Part shown: piece after piece, positions 47,599 through 59,103 of the stretch
Layout: each line of letters opens with the position of its first letter
Position numbering within the stretch: position 1 is the first letter of the stretch
Assembly (NCBI GenBank): GCA_964017065.1
Contig: OZ024792.1
Coordinates: 1,827,254 to 1,891,253 of the forward strand
DNA length: 64,000 bases
Direction of reading: 5' to 3'
DNA from: Haliclona indistincta
Taxonomy: Eukaryota; Porifera; Demospongiae; Haplosclerida; Chalinidae
The notes under the pieces: model-generated
Databases searched by the model: none
What the model was told of the DNA's origin: nothing
The model's input: only the letters and a program-made list of their open reading frames with translations
Made by a program: the position numbers and the translations under genes

Positions 47599-49850
47599 AT
47601 GTGCATGGTGTTGCTGGTAACATCAGTTGCGTCGCTTTGGGCCGGAAACTGTTAAAGAAAATATCCTTTTGATTCAGATACACAGCAACGAGCATGCAAG
47701 GATAATTTTCTTTCTTAGGTATCATCTACCTGATGCATGGTGGCTACTGTCTCTCAGAGTAGACAGTGATCAGTGACTTTGCTCTGACTGCTGACAACCC
47801 ACTCCACTGTGTACTGGCTGGTAGTACAGGAGGAGAAGGAGGACAGTGGACTGGTCCTGACAACACAGCAGTGCAGTGCAGTGGAGGGTCTGGTCCATTC
47901 ACCTGCTCATAGTCATCAGACCCCACTAACATCACACTGTACAAGAATATTACAGGAGATCAATTCGCAGGAAAACAGCTGTACACATGTACTACCACAT
48001 CTGTGTACAGATTGAGAGTGAGTGACAAATAATTAGGGAGGCACGGTAGTGACTCCCTATGTAGGGATGAACGAGAAAACAAGATGGCGGCTACATACAA
48101 TGTATTAGCGTTCAAACGCTGATATTCCGCCTTGTGATGAATTTTAAACGTCCAAAAACACTTAGATCTGCTCTCTAGCGTTGCCCCATCTTGCAGTAGC
48201 AAGGAGATTGCTCGGAATTGTTACTAAAGTGACGAACCTGGAAACGGTGAAAATCGAGTTTCGTCATCTTCGTCTTCTTCTTTCTTCTTCTTCTTCTTCT
48301 TCTTTCTTCAGCGCGCCTAGCGCCTTTATGCGAGCAGTGCCGAGACCAAAACACCCACGAACAGTCGTGAAATTCTCCTGGCAGGTGCCTTTCGAACTTC
48401 GTTTTTAGCGAAACGGCGATATAAATTCCGCGACTTCTCGATCGTGATCCATTGTCAGCTAAGTGTTAGACGCCATTATTGTGATTGCGCAATACGCACG
48501 TGACCAAGCAGTTGTTAGCGCACGTGACCAAGCACTAGCTTGAGTATCGCCGCGCCGTATCAATCACAGAGAACACATAATTTATTTGTCTGGAGTATTC
48601 GAAGAACGGTAAGCTCGTGTAGGATCACTATTCTGCGCTTGCCAGACTATTATAACCTGTCCTCCGTGTCTACAAACAAGTGTGGGCGGGGCTCGTGTGC
48701 ACTGCGTTGGCGAGCTGATATGACAATCAATTTTTAGCTGTAATAATTATAAAGAAAAGGCATCAACAACAGTAAAAGTAACTAATGGTAGAAACAAAGA
48801 CGGCTCAGTACATGCATAATAATTATTGAACTGCACTTCACTGAAAAAGAAAAAAGGACACAAACAAGAAATTAAAAAGATTTCTATCGAAATCAAAAGG
48901 ATGCAGTGATGAAGAAATCTACTACTGGTCCACAATGTAAACCAACAAGGAACAACCATGGAATGGTAACACGATTGACTTGCTAACAGACCATAGATCC
49001 CTACATCAGTGGCTGTACATGAGATCGATATTTTTGTCACAAGCTGAATTCAATTCAATGCACGTCATGTGTCAGTCAACAGCAACTAGCTGAACTAGCT
49101 ATAGTCATCCACGGCAGCCACTGATGTAGGGATCTATGGTCTGTTAGCAAGTCAATCGTGTTACCATTCCATGGTTGTTCCTTGTTGGTTTACATTGTGG
49201 ACCAGTAGTAGATTTCTTCATCACTGCATCCTTTTGATTTCGATAGAAATCTTTTTAATTTCTTGTAATTAGAGCAATGAAAATATTCAGTTATTGTTTG
49301 CAGGGAACACAGTCCTATTAGCCATCTACATTAATCATCCAGTTGTTAGGAAGAGTGTTCTTCAGAACTACACAATACACTGCATCACTACTGGTCAGAG
49401 TAGCAGTAATATCCATGTTGGAATGTTTCTAGAGAATATTTCTATAGTGTTGTAGATCCACCAGTAACAGGGTACAGCCAGATCCCTCCTACTGTCAATA
49501 CACAGATTCATTTTAGGTATATTTGTTACATTAAAATGATTACTGTAATAATTTTGTATTCAATCCAGCCTCTCAGTTGGTCTCTGTTATCAAATCGTAC
49601 TAATCCAGTAGCTCAGTATCGTGTGTACTGTTCTGCTGCATATGTTATTCCTGAGCACATTGTATGGAGAAAGAATGGCACTGTTGTGAAGAACAGCACA
49701 TCCACTACAATATCTCACCAGTTAGTGGATGCAGCTACTGACAACTATACCAATACTCTGACAGTGACTGGAGACCATCACACACAAACCATCTCATGTG
49801 GAGTACATCATGTTTCACTGTCTTTCAATGAAATTACTCATTTTATGGTT
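47599..49850 (+). pseudogene. Gene K: decayed receptor split by TE-A, sister of D
   Basis: Signal-peptide exon at 47599 with its donor changed (ttcag followed by at, not gt). Ig1 exon from 47719 has stop codons TAG near 47759 and 47910. TE-A is inserted at 48035-49265 in the following intron. The Ig2 remnant 49304-49515 shows the same fusion to the FN3 end as gene D. The Ig3 exon from about 49562 is intact at the site where D has its MITE. Sequence after about 49800 passes into the gene L flank exactly as D passes into the gene E flank. TM and tail are absent. Confidence 0.85.
48035..49265 (-). mobile_element. TE-A, full copy in inverted orientation, TAATT target duplication
   Basis: 1231 bp, complement of 22500-23726. 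Flanked by TAATT at 48030-48034 and 49266-49270. The unfilled site is seen in gene D at about 14450-14465. It contains a TTC-rich microsatellite at 48267-48310 and the palindrome at 48866-49265. Confidence 0.85.
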
Positions 49851-50011
49851 AGCATGCTTAACACTCTTTTCAATGCAATTTTGAGATGGCAGCTCAAAAC
49901 CATTCAACTGGCAGCAACACAAAGTTTTGTACTAACTTGTGTGGATGTTGTTTTCAGTCTGATCCACCAGATTTTGAGTACTTTATATTCGTATTTGTAT
50001 TTAACCCATTA

Positions 50012-50061
50012 TATATACCCAGAGCCAGCAATTTAACCCATTGCCGGCTCTGGGTATATAT
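50012..50061. repeat. Hairpin in the gene L upstream flank
   Basis: tatatacccagagcc and ggctctgggtatata form a 15-bp stem around a 20-base loop. The equivalent flank of gene E (near 15570) has only the right arm, so the left arm is a new inverted copy. Confidence 0.6.
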
Positions 50062-50243
50062 AATGTTATTCAAATGAGAGAATGTGCAGCTTACAACAGA
50101 TCACAAACAAAAAGGATTAATAATAAAATGTTTTCATTACTATGGTACTTTGAGACTTCGATTGATAAATTATTGTGAACCAGTAAGCGGCCTTAACTTC
50201 TACTAGGACTTCTTATGCGCTCCTGCTAGGAGTTAATTGCTAA

Positions 50244-53188
50244 ATGCATTTAGTGATAATAGTAGCAGTTCTGTTGTCAATTTGGACACAAGCTAATGGA
50301 AAATGTCCTAAGTCAGGTAAGATTAGCTATTACTATGACTGAATAAAATTTTCTCTTCCAGGTATCTATCTGATGCATGGTGGCTACTGTCTCCCAGAGT
50401 ACACAGTGATCAGTGACTTTGCTCTGACTGCTGACAACCCACTCCACTGTGTACTGGCTGGTAGTACAGGAGGAGAAGGAGGACAGTGGACTGGTCCTGA
50501 CAACACACCAGTGCAGTGCAGTGGAGGGTCTGGTCCATTCACCTGCTCACAGTCATCAGACCCCACTAACATCACACTGTACAAGCATAATACAAGACCT
50601 CAATTCACAGGGAAACCACTGTACACATGTGCCATCAGTGGACAGAGCATCAGTGTGCAGATTGAGAGTGAGTGACAAATTACAATGAGCTATAGGAATA
50701 CTCAATTGTTTGCAGATAACACAGTTCTATTAGCCATCTACATTGATCCACCATCTGATATGAAGACTGTTCCTCAGAACTACACAATACACTGCATCAC
50801 TACTGGACAGAGTAACAGTGATATCACTGTTGGAATTTTTCTTGAGAGACATGCACAAAATTTTTATAATGGCACTAATATTATTCCACCAGTAATAGGG
50901 TACAGCCAGATCCCTCCTACTGTCAATACACTGAACAGTACTACTCTCACATATGACTACTCTGAGGAGGTAGTCTGGAGAGCAGACAGAACAGAGTTTG
51001 ATGAAACAGAATTTGATGACCTAGGATTCACTAAGTACAATGCTGATCATGACTGGGCTTGTAGAGTTGACAATCCTATCAGTGGATATGATGACTTACA
51101 AACATACATCAGAGGTGAGAGCTATCATGCATAAATACTAAAATGCTTTTTTTCGCTTTGTTCAGCTCCCAACTTCACTCCCACTAACCTGACTCTACTC
51201 CACATGAATGCCACTAGTGCCACCATCAGCTGGACAGCAGTGAATGCTACAGAAGCTGATGGATATGTTGTGTACAGTACTCCACAATCCACTAACACTA
51301 CAGCAGTTGATGTTGGTAATGTCACACAGTACACACTGGAAGGACTGGTTCCAGGGAACACATACAATATCACAGTGAGAGCATATCAGGATCTACTGGG
51401 ACCAGAGAGTAGCTGTATTCAACCAAAAATACCTACAGGTATTAATTTCACACCCATTGTAATAAATGCTTTAATAAAACTTCAGTGCTGTTCAAACCTC
51501 TGAATTTGTCACTGTTATCAAATCGTACTAATCCAGTAGCTCAGTATCGTGTATACTGTTCTGCTGCATATGTTATTCCTGAGCGCATTGTATGGAGAAA
51601 GAATGGCACTGTTGTGATGAACAGCACATCCACTACAATATCTCATCAGTTAGTGGATGCAGCTACTGACAACTATACCAATACTCTGACAGTGATTGGA
51701 GACCATCACACACAAACCATCTCATGTGGGACAGAGTATGATCCAATATTCTACCAAAATCAGAGTAGCATAACAATTAATGGTATGTAGTAAATTTTCT
51801 ATCAGAAACAGATCAGAATTTCTCTATCAGCTCCTAGTGGTCCTCCTGATGATGTGGCAGTGTCTATCAACTCCTCATCCAGTATTACAGTGAGCTGGTC
51901 ACCTCCAGTGGGAGGAGCTGATGGATATGTCATCTTATACAATGAAGCTACATGGCTAGTGGAAGGAGGGGACCAGACTAGCTCACTGCTGACTGAACTG
52001 AGTGAGGGACAGCTCTACACTATCAGAGTGTTAGCATACAAGGACCTACCATCACTACTGTCTGATCCTGTCACAGAGCGAGTAACATTTGATGGTAAGA
52101 AGTGTAAAATATAATATTATAATCATTATTACTTTTTGTATGGTGGTAGAACCAGATGCAACTAGTACTAGCAGTACAACCTTTTCTGTAACACAAGGTT
52201 TGTAATTGGTAATGATTATCTTCTGATTGTTATTTACTTTATCCTATATAGTTTTAACATCAGAAACTCCTGGAGTACAAAATCCATGTAAATCATCTGA
52301 CACTATTAATTTTTACGATTGCACATTGTTTCTTAAGCAATAACAAATGGAGCAGGTGCTGTTGCTGGCAGTGTTGTTGGTGTCATTGTGCTTCTACTGG
52401 TAGTGTTGACTATCATTGCTCTGGTGGTACTATTTGCTCTCAGAAAGTGAGGAATTGCTTGTGTTGGGACTTTGTTGTACATGTACTATAATTCAACTGT
52501 TGATACCGTACTCTTGGAACACATGACACAGTTTCTATTTCACTAAAATGTAATTTGTTTATAATTTTATGAGATTTTTGAAGATGAGCCTTAATTGATA
52601 TTCCCAACATGAATACACACAATCTGTATACCCAACAGTAGATATTTTGTGTACGACTTTGAGAGCTGGACTAGCACTACAAATATGGAGTTGTTGTAGA
52701 TAACATTTTTTACACAGCATAGTCATGTGTTAATCTGAATGAGTTAAAATGATTATTTTAAAAATGAAATTATATTTTAAAGGAAATGTAAATCATTAGA
52801 TATCAACAAAAATGCAGCTGCAGTTACCTATGAGTGAGTATACTGCATGATGGTCAGTACACATGTAATGTTCAACTCTCATGCAGTGTTCCTATGAAGA
52901 TGAGTGTGTGTGAGGCATACTTTACTCACACACCTAGTGAACAGCAGAAGTGTGACCATACTGGTGATGTCACATATGAGTGAGTTTGCAGTACAGTTTA
53001 TGACATCTTGATGTTTTTCGTTTATCTACAGTGAGCCTATGAAGATGAGTGTGTGTGAGGCATACTCTACTAGTGGGCAGCAGCTGTGTGACAATACTGG
53101 TGATGTCATCCAAATGACCGTCAGTCATCCTGCAGAGAGAAAGCAGCTACAACAGCAAGATCCTGATTACACTGATATTCAATACTAG
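50244..53188 (+). CDS. Gene L: Ig/FN3 receptor with YDxP tail, ectodomain twin of phosphatase M
   Basis: Exons: 50244-50316 (signal peptide), 50362-50667 (Ig1), 50716-51114 (Ig2), 51166-51438 (FN3), 51486-51782 (Ig3), 51831-52094 (FN3), 52150-52197 and 52252-52287 (stalk), 52338-52446 (TM), 52783-52833, 52887-52979, 53032-53188 (tail). The join is 2106 bp, 701 residues, open. Ig1 to TM is almost identical in DNA to 53586-55666 of gene M, introns included (shared loop FYNGTNIIPPVIGY; shared NEATWLVEGG). After the TM exon L carries the tail: TYDVPMKMSVCEAYFT, TYDEPMKMSVCEAYST, no AAYISH, ends YTDIQY. The signal peptide and flank are type I, M's are type II, so the duplication began after exon 1. 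Confidence 0.9.
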
Positions 53189-53307
53189 GACTGTGTGACA
53201 CTTGCACTGATAACATTACATGATAGCTAGCATTAATTCTTGTTAGTTTGCTATCTAGACGTAACTATTCAAAACAAACTATAGTGTCTTGCGAGGCTAT
53301 ACGTGTA

Positions 53308-53444
53308 CGTGATGCATGAATACGTTCGTTATTCATATTGACCATTGTGTTGAAGGGCTACAACACAGTTCCTGTTTCTGCAACAAGTTGATTAGTACTG
53401 ATCTACTGGACCGCAGTCTATATTCATCTCCACGGACTGCTGGA
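53308..53444 (+). promoter_or_regulatory. Type II upstream flank (gene M)
   Basis: A block with gtgatgcatgaat, gttattcata, gaccattgtgt and ttgattagtact recurs before C (9895-10034), D (13875-14017), I (39470-39606) and K (47456-47598), always followed by a signal peptide of the M(C/R)V..LVTLV type. Probable promoter and 5' UTR; no core promoter motif is assigned. Confidence 0.45.
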
Positions 53445-56400
53445 ATGCGTGTGATGTTCCTGGTAACGTTAGTGGCGACGTCGCTTTTGTCGCAGACTAC
53501 AACAACAAAATGTCTTCCTGATTCAGGTAGACGGCTACACAGCAACAAATGCAAATCGGTAAGCTTTCTTCTTTTTCTCTTCCAGGTATCTACCTGATGC
53601 ATGGTGGCTACTGTCTCCCAGAGTACACAGTGATCAGTGACTTTGCTCTGACTGCTGACAACCCACTCCACTGTGTACTGGCTGGTAGTACAGGAGGAGA
53701 AGGAGGAAATTGGACTGGTCCTGACAACACACCAGTGCAGTGCAGTGGAGGGTCTGGTCCATTCACCTGCTCACAGTCATCAGACCCCACTAACATCACA
53801 CTGTACAAGCATAATACAAGACCTCAATTCACAGGGAAACCACTGTACACATGTGCCATCAGTGGACAGAGCATCAGTGTGCAGATTGAGAGTGAGTGAC
53901 AAATTACAATGAGCTATAGGAATACTCAATTGTTTGCAGATAACACAGTTCTATTAGCCATCTACATTGATCCACCATCTGATATGAAGAGTGTTCCTCA
54001 GAACTACACAATACACTGCATCACTACTGGACAGAGTAACAGTGATATCACTGTTGGAATTTTTCTTGAGAGACATGCACAAAATTTTTATAATGGCACT
54101 AATATTATTCCACCAGTAATAGGGTACAGCCAGATCCCTCCTACTGTCAATACACTGAACAGTACTACTCTCACATATGACTACTCTGAGGAGGTAGTCT
54201 GGAGAGCAGACAGAACAGAGTTTGATGAAACAGAATTTGATGACCTAGGATTCACTAAGTACAATGCTGATCATGACTGGGCTTGTAGAGTTGACAATCC
54301 TATCAGTGGATATGATGACTTACAAACATACATCAGAGGTGAGAGCTATCATGCATAAATACTAAAATGCTTTTTTTCGCTTTGTTCAGCTCCCAACTTC
54401 ACTCCCACTAACCTGACTCTACTCCACATGAATGCCACTAGTGCCACCATCAGCTGGACAGCAGTGAATGCTACAGAAGCTGATGGATATGTTGTGTACA
54501 GTACTCCACAATCCACTAACACTACAGCAGTTGATGTTGGTAATGTCACACAGTACACACTGGAAGGACTGGTTCCAGGGAACACATACAATATCACAGT
54601 GAGAGCATATCAGGATCTACTGGGACCAGAGAGTAGCTGTATTCAACCAAAAATACCTACAGGTATTAATTTCACACCCATTGTAATAAATGCTTTAATA
54701 AAACTTCAGTGCTGTTCAAACCTCTGAATTTGTCACTGTTATCAAATCGTACTAATCCAGTAGCTGAGTATCGTGTGTACTGTTCTGCTACATATGTTAT
54801 TCCTGAGCACATTGTATGGAGAAAGAATGGCACTGTTGTGATGAACAGCACATCCACTACAATATCTCACCAGTTAGTGGATGCAGCTACTGACAACTAT
54901 ACCAATACTCTGACAGTGACTGGAGACCATCACACACAAACCATCTCATGTGGAGCAGAGTATGATCTAATATTCTACCAAAATCAGTATAATATAACAA
55001 TTAATGGTATGTAGTAAATTTTCTATCAGAAACAGTTCAAAATTTCTCTATCAGCTCCTAGTGGTCCTCCTGATGATGTGGCAGTGTCTATCAACTCCTC
55101 ATCCAGTATTACAGTGAGCTGGTCACCTCCAGTGGGAGGAGCTGATGGATATGTCATCTTATACAATGAAGCTACATGGCTAGTGGAAGGAGGGGACCAG
55201 ACTAGCTCACTGCTGACTGGACTGAGTGAGGGACAGCTCTACACTATCAGAGTGTTAGCATACAAGGACCTACCATCACTACTGTCTGATCCTGTCACAG
55301 AGCGAGTAACATTTGATGGTAATAAGTATAAAATATGTAATCATTATTACTTTTTGTATGGTGGTAGAACCAGATGCAACATCTAGTACTAGCAGTACAA
55401 CCTTTTTTGTAACACAAGGTTTGTAATTGGTAATGACTATCTTCATTGTTATCTACATTATCCTATTGTAGTTTTAACATCAGAAACTCCTGGAGTACAA
55501 AATCCATGTAAATCATCTGACACTATTAATTTTTACGATTGCACATTGTTTCTTAAGCAATAACAAATGGAGCAGGTGCTGTTGCTGGCAGTGTTGTTGG
55601 TGTTCTGATGTTACTACTGGTAGTGTTGACTATCATTGCTCTGGTGATACTGTTTGCTGTCAGAAAGTGAGGAATTGCTTGTGTTGGGACTTTTTGGTAC
55701 ATGTACTATAATCACCTGTTGATACTGTACTCTTGGAACACATGACACAGTTTCTATTTCACCAAAAAGTAAACAGTTTTTGTTTCATGAGGCTTGATAG
55801 TTGACACAAGGGACCAACAGTACTAGATACTATTTCACTGCTTTTCTATACATTGACGAAGTATATCATGGTTTGTATGTTTTTACCAGCGAAAAATGAA
55901 TTTATCAAAAACAAACAAACCTAAAAGTTTTTTTACAAATCGTTAATTTCAGTTTCTTCCCAGGTCTAGAAAAAAGATACAAAGAAGCAGTGACCCGACA
56001 GAACTGACTAAAGGAATGTACGAGAATGTTGATGAGAAAACGAACCCACTTACAATAAGTAAGAGATAGAAAAATTGATTGTTTATATTATTGAGACATT
56101 AACAGTTGAAGATAATTATGACTATATTGAAATGGAAGAGAAACCCATCATACCAGCAAGTATCGGTATGGTATTCTATAAAAGTGTGACTTTTCCCTAC
56201 TATGCTACTCAGATTGTAAAGAGCCTGACTATGATTACACTGCATCTGTGAATTCTTTTGATCTACGCATCCCGTCAACTCTACCGATTTCTCTCACTAA
56301 GATGAGTAGCTATGTTGAAGGATGTCACAGTGACTGCAATGAAGCTTTTTATACTCAATTTGAGGTCTAGGATTGGTCGATATAAAATAGCATTGAATGA

Positions 56401-58860
56401 TTCTCTGCATTTTAGGAGCTGTATGCATATGAAGACAGAAGCTTAGCTACAGTTGGGTTCAGTAAGGAAAATATGCCTCGGAACCGCTTCAAAAACATAA
56501 CAACCTGTAAGGATATGCATTGCTTATTCATGCCTCTGTTAAAATTTAATTTTCCAGATGACAGCAGTAGAGTGGTACTTCGACCTATATTAGAGCATGA
56601 TAATGATTTTATTAATGCTAGTTATATAAACGTGAGTTGTTGTGAAAGTAGCTACAAAGTGGGAAACCTCTATTGTTTATAAACAGGGATATAGCTCATC
56701 TAGAAAGTTTATTGCAGCTCAAGGTACTCTATTTTTTGTTTTTACTAGTGAATCACTGTGCTCTTTGTAATCCTCAACATTAAGGTCCCGTGAAGAAAAC
56801 AGTTGTGGACTTTTGGCGTTTGATATGGCAAGAGCGCCCTCATTGTATTGTGATGGTAACCAATGTTGTGGAAGGAGGGAAGATCAAATGTGAGCAGTAC
56901 TGGCCCACGAGAGACCAGGGTTCACAAACACATGGACCATTTGACGTCACTAGTCTAAATGAAGTCATCCTTCCTGATCTTGTTATTCGCACTTTTGAAG
57001 TTTCTGTAAGTCACAAATGAATATCATCAGTATAAATTATTAATCAATCATTATTAGATTGAAAGTAGCTCATCAAGTCTGAATGTCACTCAATACCACT
57101 TCACCTCCTGGCCTGATCATGGAGTCCCTGAATATGGTACTCCTCTTATGATACTGCACAAGAAAGCCACTGCTGACTGGAGGAGAGGAGGTCCACCCAT
57201 CCTGGTCCACTGCAGCGCTGGTGTGGGTCGTACTGGCACCTTCATCACCATCGACCTAGCCTTGGAGCAAGCTGAGAGGGAAGGATTGGTGGACATTGCT
57301 GGGATTGTGAACAGACTCAGAGAACAGAGAATGCAGATGGTGCAGTCTGTGGTATGCCGAGTACATCAAATGAAATTGTAATACTTTTCCTTTTTCCTTT
57401 AGCAACAGTACATATTTCTTCATGATGCTATATTGGAGCACGTAATCTGTGGTCAGACAGAAATACCCAGTGACCAGTTGGTCACAGAGGTAGCCAAACT
57501 GGGAGTAATAGCTCCTGATACTGGGAGGAGCAAACTACAGGACCAGTTTGAAGTTAGTTACATCTACATGCATATTTTGGTGGTTAGCTGTAGCACATAG
57601 TTTTATCATTATCAGTTTAGATTATAGTGCATGATAATGTTTCATTGACAACAATGATTGCTGTCAATGATAAAATGCTGTCAATATACAATGACAACAA
57701 TGTCAAGATTTTCATTCTGAAAAAAATAATAGATTCATAATTATTTGTTCTCTATAGTTGCTGGATAAGGTCACAGCTGCTCCTGGTGAAGGAATATTTA
57801 CAACTGCATTGAACCATCAGCACAAGAATAGAACACAATGCAACTTACCAAGTAAAAATGGATGCAGAAATTCTGTATCACAATTTAATCATTTCCAGAT
57901 GAGTGTTGTAGAGTACCACTGAAAGGAGAATATCCCGGATATATTCATGCTAGCTTTGTGAATGTAAGCAGTTAAAGTTAAGTATAGGTTTCTCTACACT
58001 TTTTTCACTCAGGGATATCGTGAAAAGAACACCTTTATCATAGCTCAAAGCCCAATGAATAACACTATCAGAGACTTCTGGAAGATGGTGGTAGACTACA
58101 AAGTACCAGCAGTGGTTGTGCTGTGTGATCTGAAGGAGGACAATGTAAGTCAGCGCATGAATGTAGCAGGATCAGAACAGTGTCGTTCTCCATATTAGAC
58201 TCTGTACCAGTACTGGCCACAACAAGAATACGGAGAAGTAGAGTATGGAGACATGCATGTTGAAGTACAGTCTGAGGCGCAAGATGATGGACATGTGAGA
58301 AGAAGCATCAAGATCCACCAGGAGGTGCAAGAATTACTGCATAACCATACAAATGCAAAATAATTTTTTCCTCACAGGATCAGGAACCGTTTCATGTTAT
58401 CCAGTTTCAAGTGACCATGTGGCCGCCCAGTGGAGTGGTTAAGAGTCCAGCTCAAATAGTTGGTCTAATAGATTTCGTACTAGCTGTGTGTCGTAGGAGA
58501 GAAAAAGGACCAGTAGTTGTTCAGTGCAGGTATAAACTAGCTCCAGATGCACTCGCTTCACACCAGTGCAAACTTTTTATCGCTTGTCTACTTCTAGTGA
58601 TACAGTGGGTCGTTCAGGTATGTACTGTGCTATCAGCAATGCTCTGGAGCAGTGCAAGGCAGAGGGAGTAGTGGATGTGTTCCAGGTTGTCAAAGCAATC
58701 AGAATGCAGAAACCAGGAGCAGTGACAACACAGGTAAAGTGGATATCTCTAACTTTGAGTCTCAAAATTAATTTTGTTCTTGTAGGAGCAATACAACCTC
58801 ATTTTTGATGTCGTGGCTGTATTTTTAAAGAATTATGAAAACTATTCCAACTTTACTTAA
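53445..58860 (+). CDS. Gene M: receptor-type tyrosine phosphatase with Ig/FN3 ectodomain
   Basis: Exons: 53445-53526 (SP), 53586-53891 (Ig1), 53940-54338 (Ig2), 54390-54662 (FN3), 54710-55006 (Ig3), 55055-55318 (FN3), 55368-55418 and 55472-55507 (stalk), 55558-55666 (TM), 55964-56058, 56106-56165, 56213-56364, 56416-56506, 56558-56631, 56687-56723, 56785-57005, 57058-57351, 57403-57552, 57758-57851, 57899-57963, 58013-58144, 58199-58324, 58378-58529, 58598-58733, 58786-58860. The join is 3771 bp, 1256 residues. TM lies at about residues 575-605. PTP D1 has NRFKNI, SWPDHG and [10 protein letters not shown], so it should be active. D2 has WPPSG for WPD and [10 protein letters not shown] for the P-loop, so it is probably inactive. 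The juxtamembrane region has YENV (Grb2-type pattern) and YDYIEME. It removes phosphate from tyrosines by family knowledge; the substrate is unknown. Confidence 0.9.
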
Positions 58861-59103
58861 TTTTATATTTAAATTCGTTTGATTTTGGAGCTGTATTAGA
58901 GTTTTAACAGTTTCAATAATTATTTAGTTTGCAAATACACTTATAAAAATAAGTATTTATAAATAATTATTAATAGTAAATGCAATTCTAAAAAAGGATA
59001 AAAGGTAAATTGTCACTCATGTTCTAATGTATGCACTCTGTATTTCAAATTCTATATATAAGTGTGTAGTCTATAATGTTCCCAAAATACATGTCAATGT
59101 GTG
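58861..59103. other. Shared 3' region between convergent phosphatases M and N
   Basis: Very AT-rich, no open frame. It must hold both 3' UTR ends; no clear AATAAA is seen on either strand. Confidence 0.5.

Noticed and set aside
48267..48310. TTC/CTT-rich stretch as a coding low-complexity region
   Set aside because: It lies in TE-A, and the inverted copy at 23460-23490 has a different length and frame.
53445..55666. L and M as an assembly duplication
   Set aside because: Exon 1, flanks and post-TM sequence differ fully, and scattered base differences exist in Ig3 and the stalk, so a real duplication is more likely; it still deserves a read-depth check.
104..56000. Regularly repeated near-identical blocks as a CRISPR array or satellite
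   Set aside because: Repeats are coding exons of 270-400 bp with splice sites and diverged introns, in a eukaryotic gene array.
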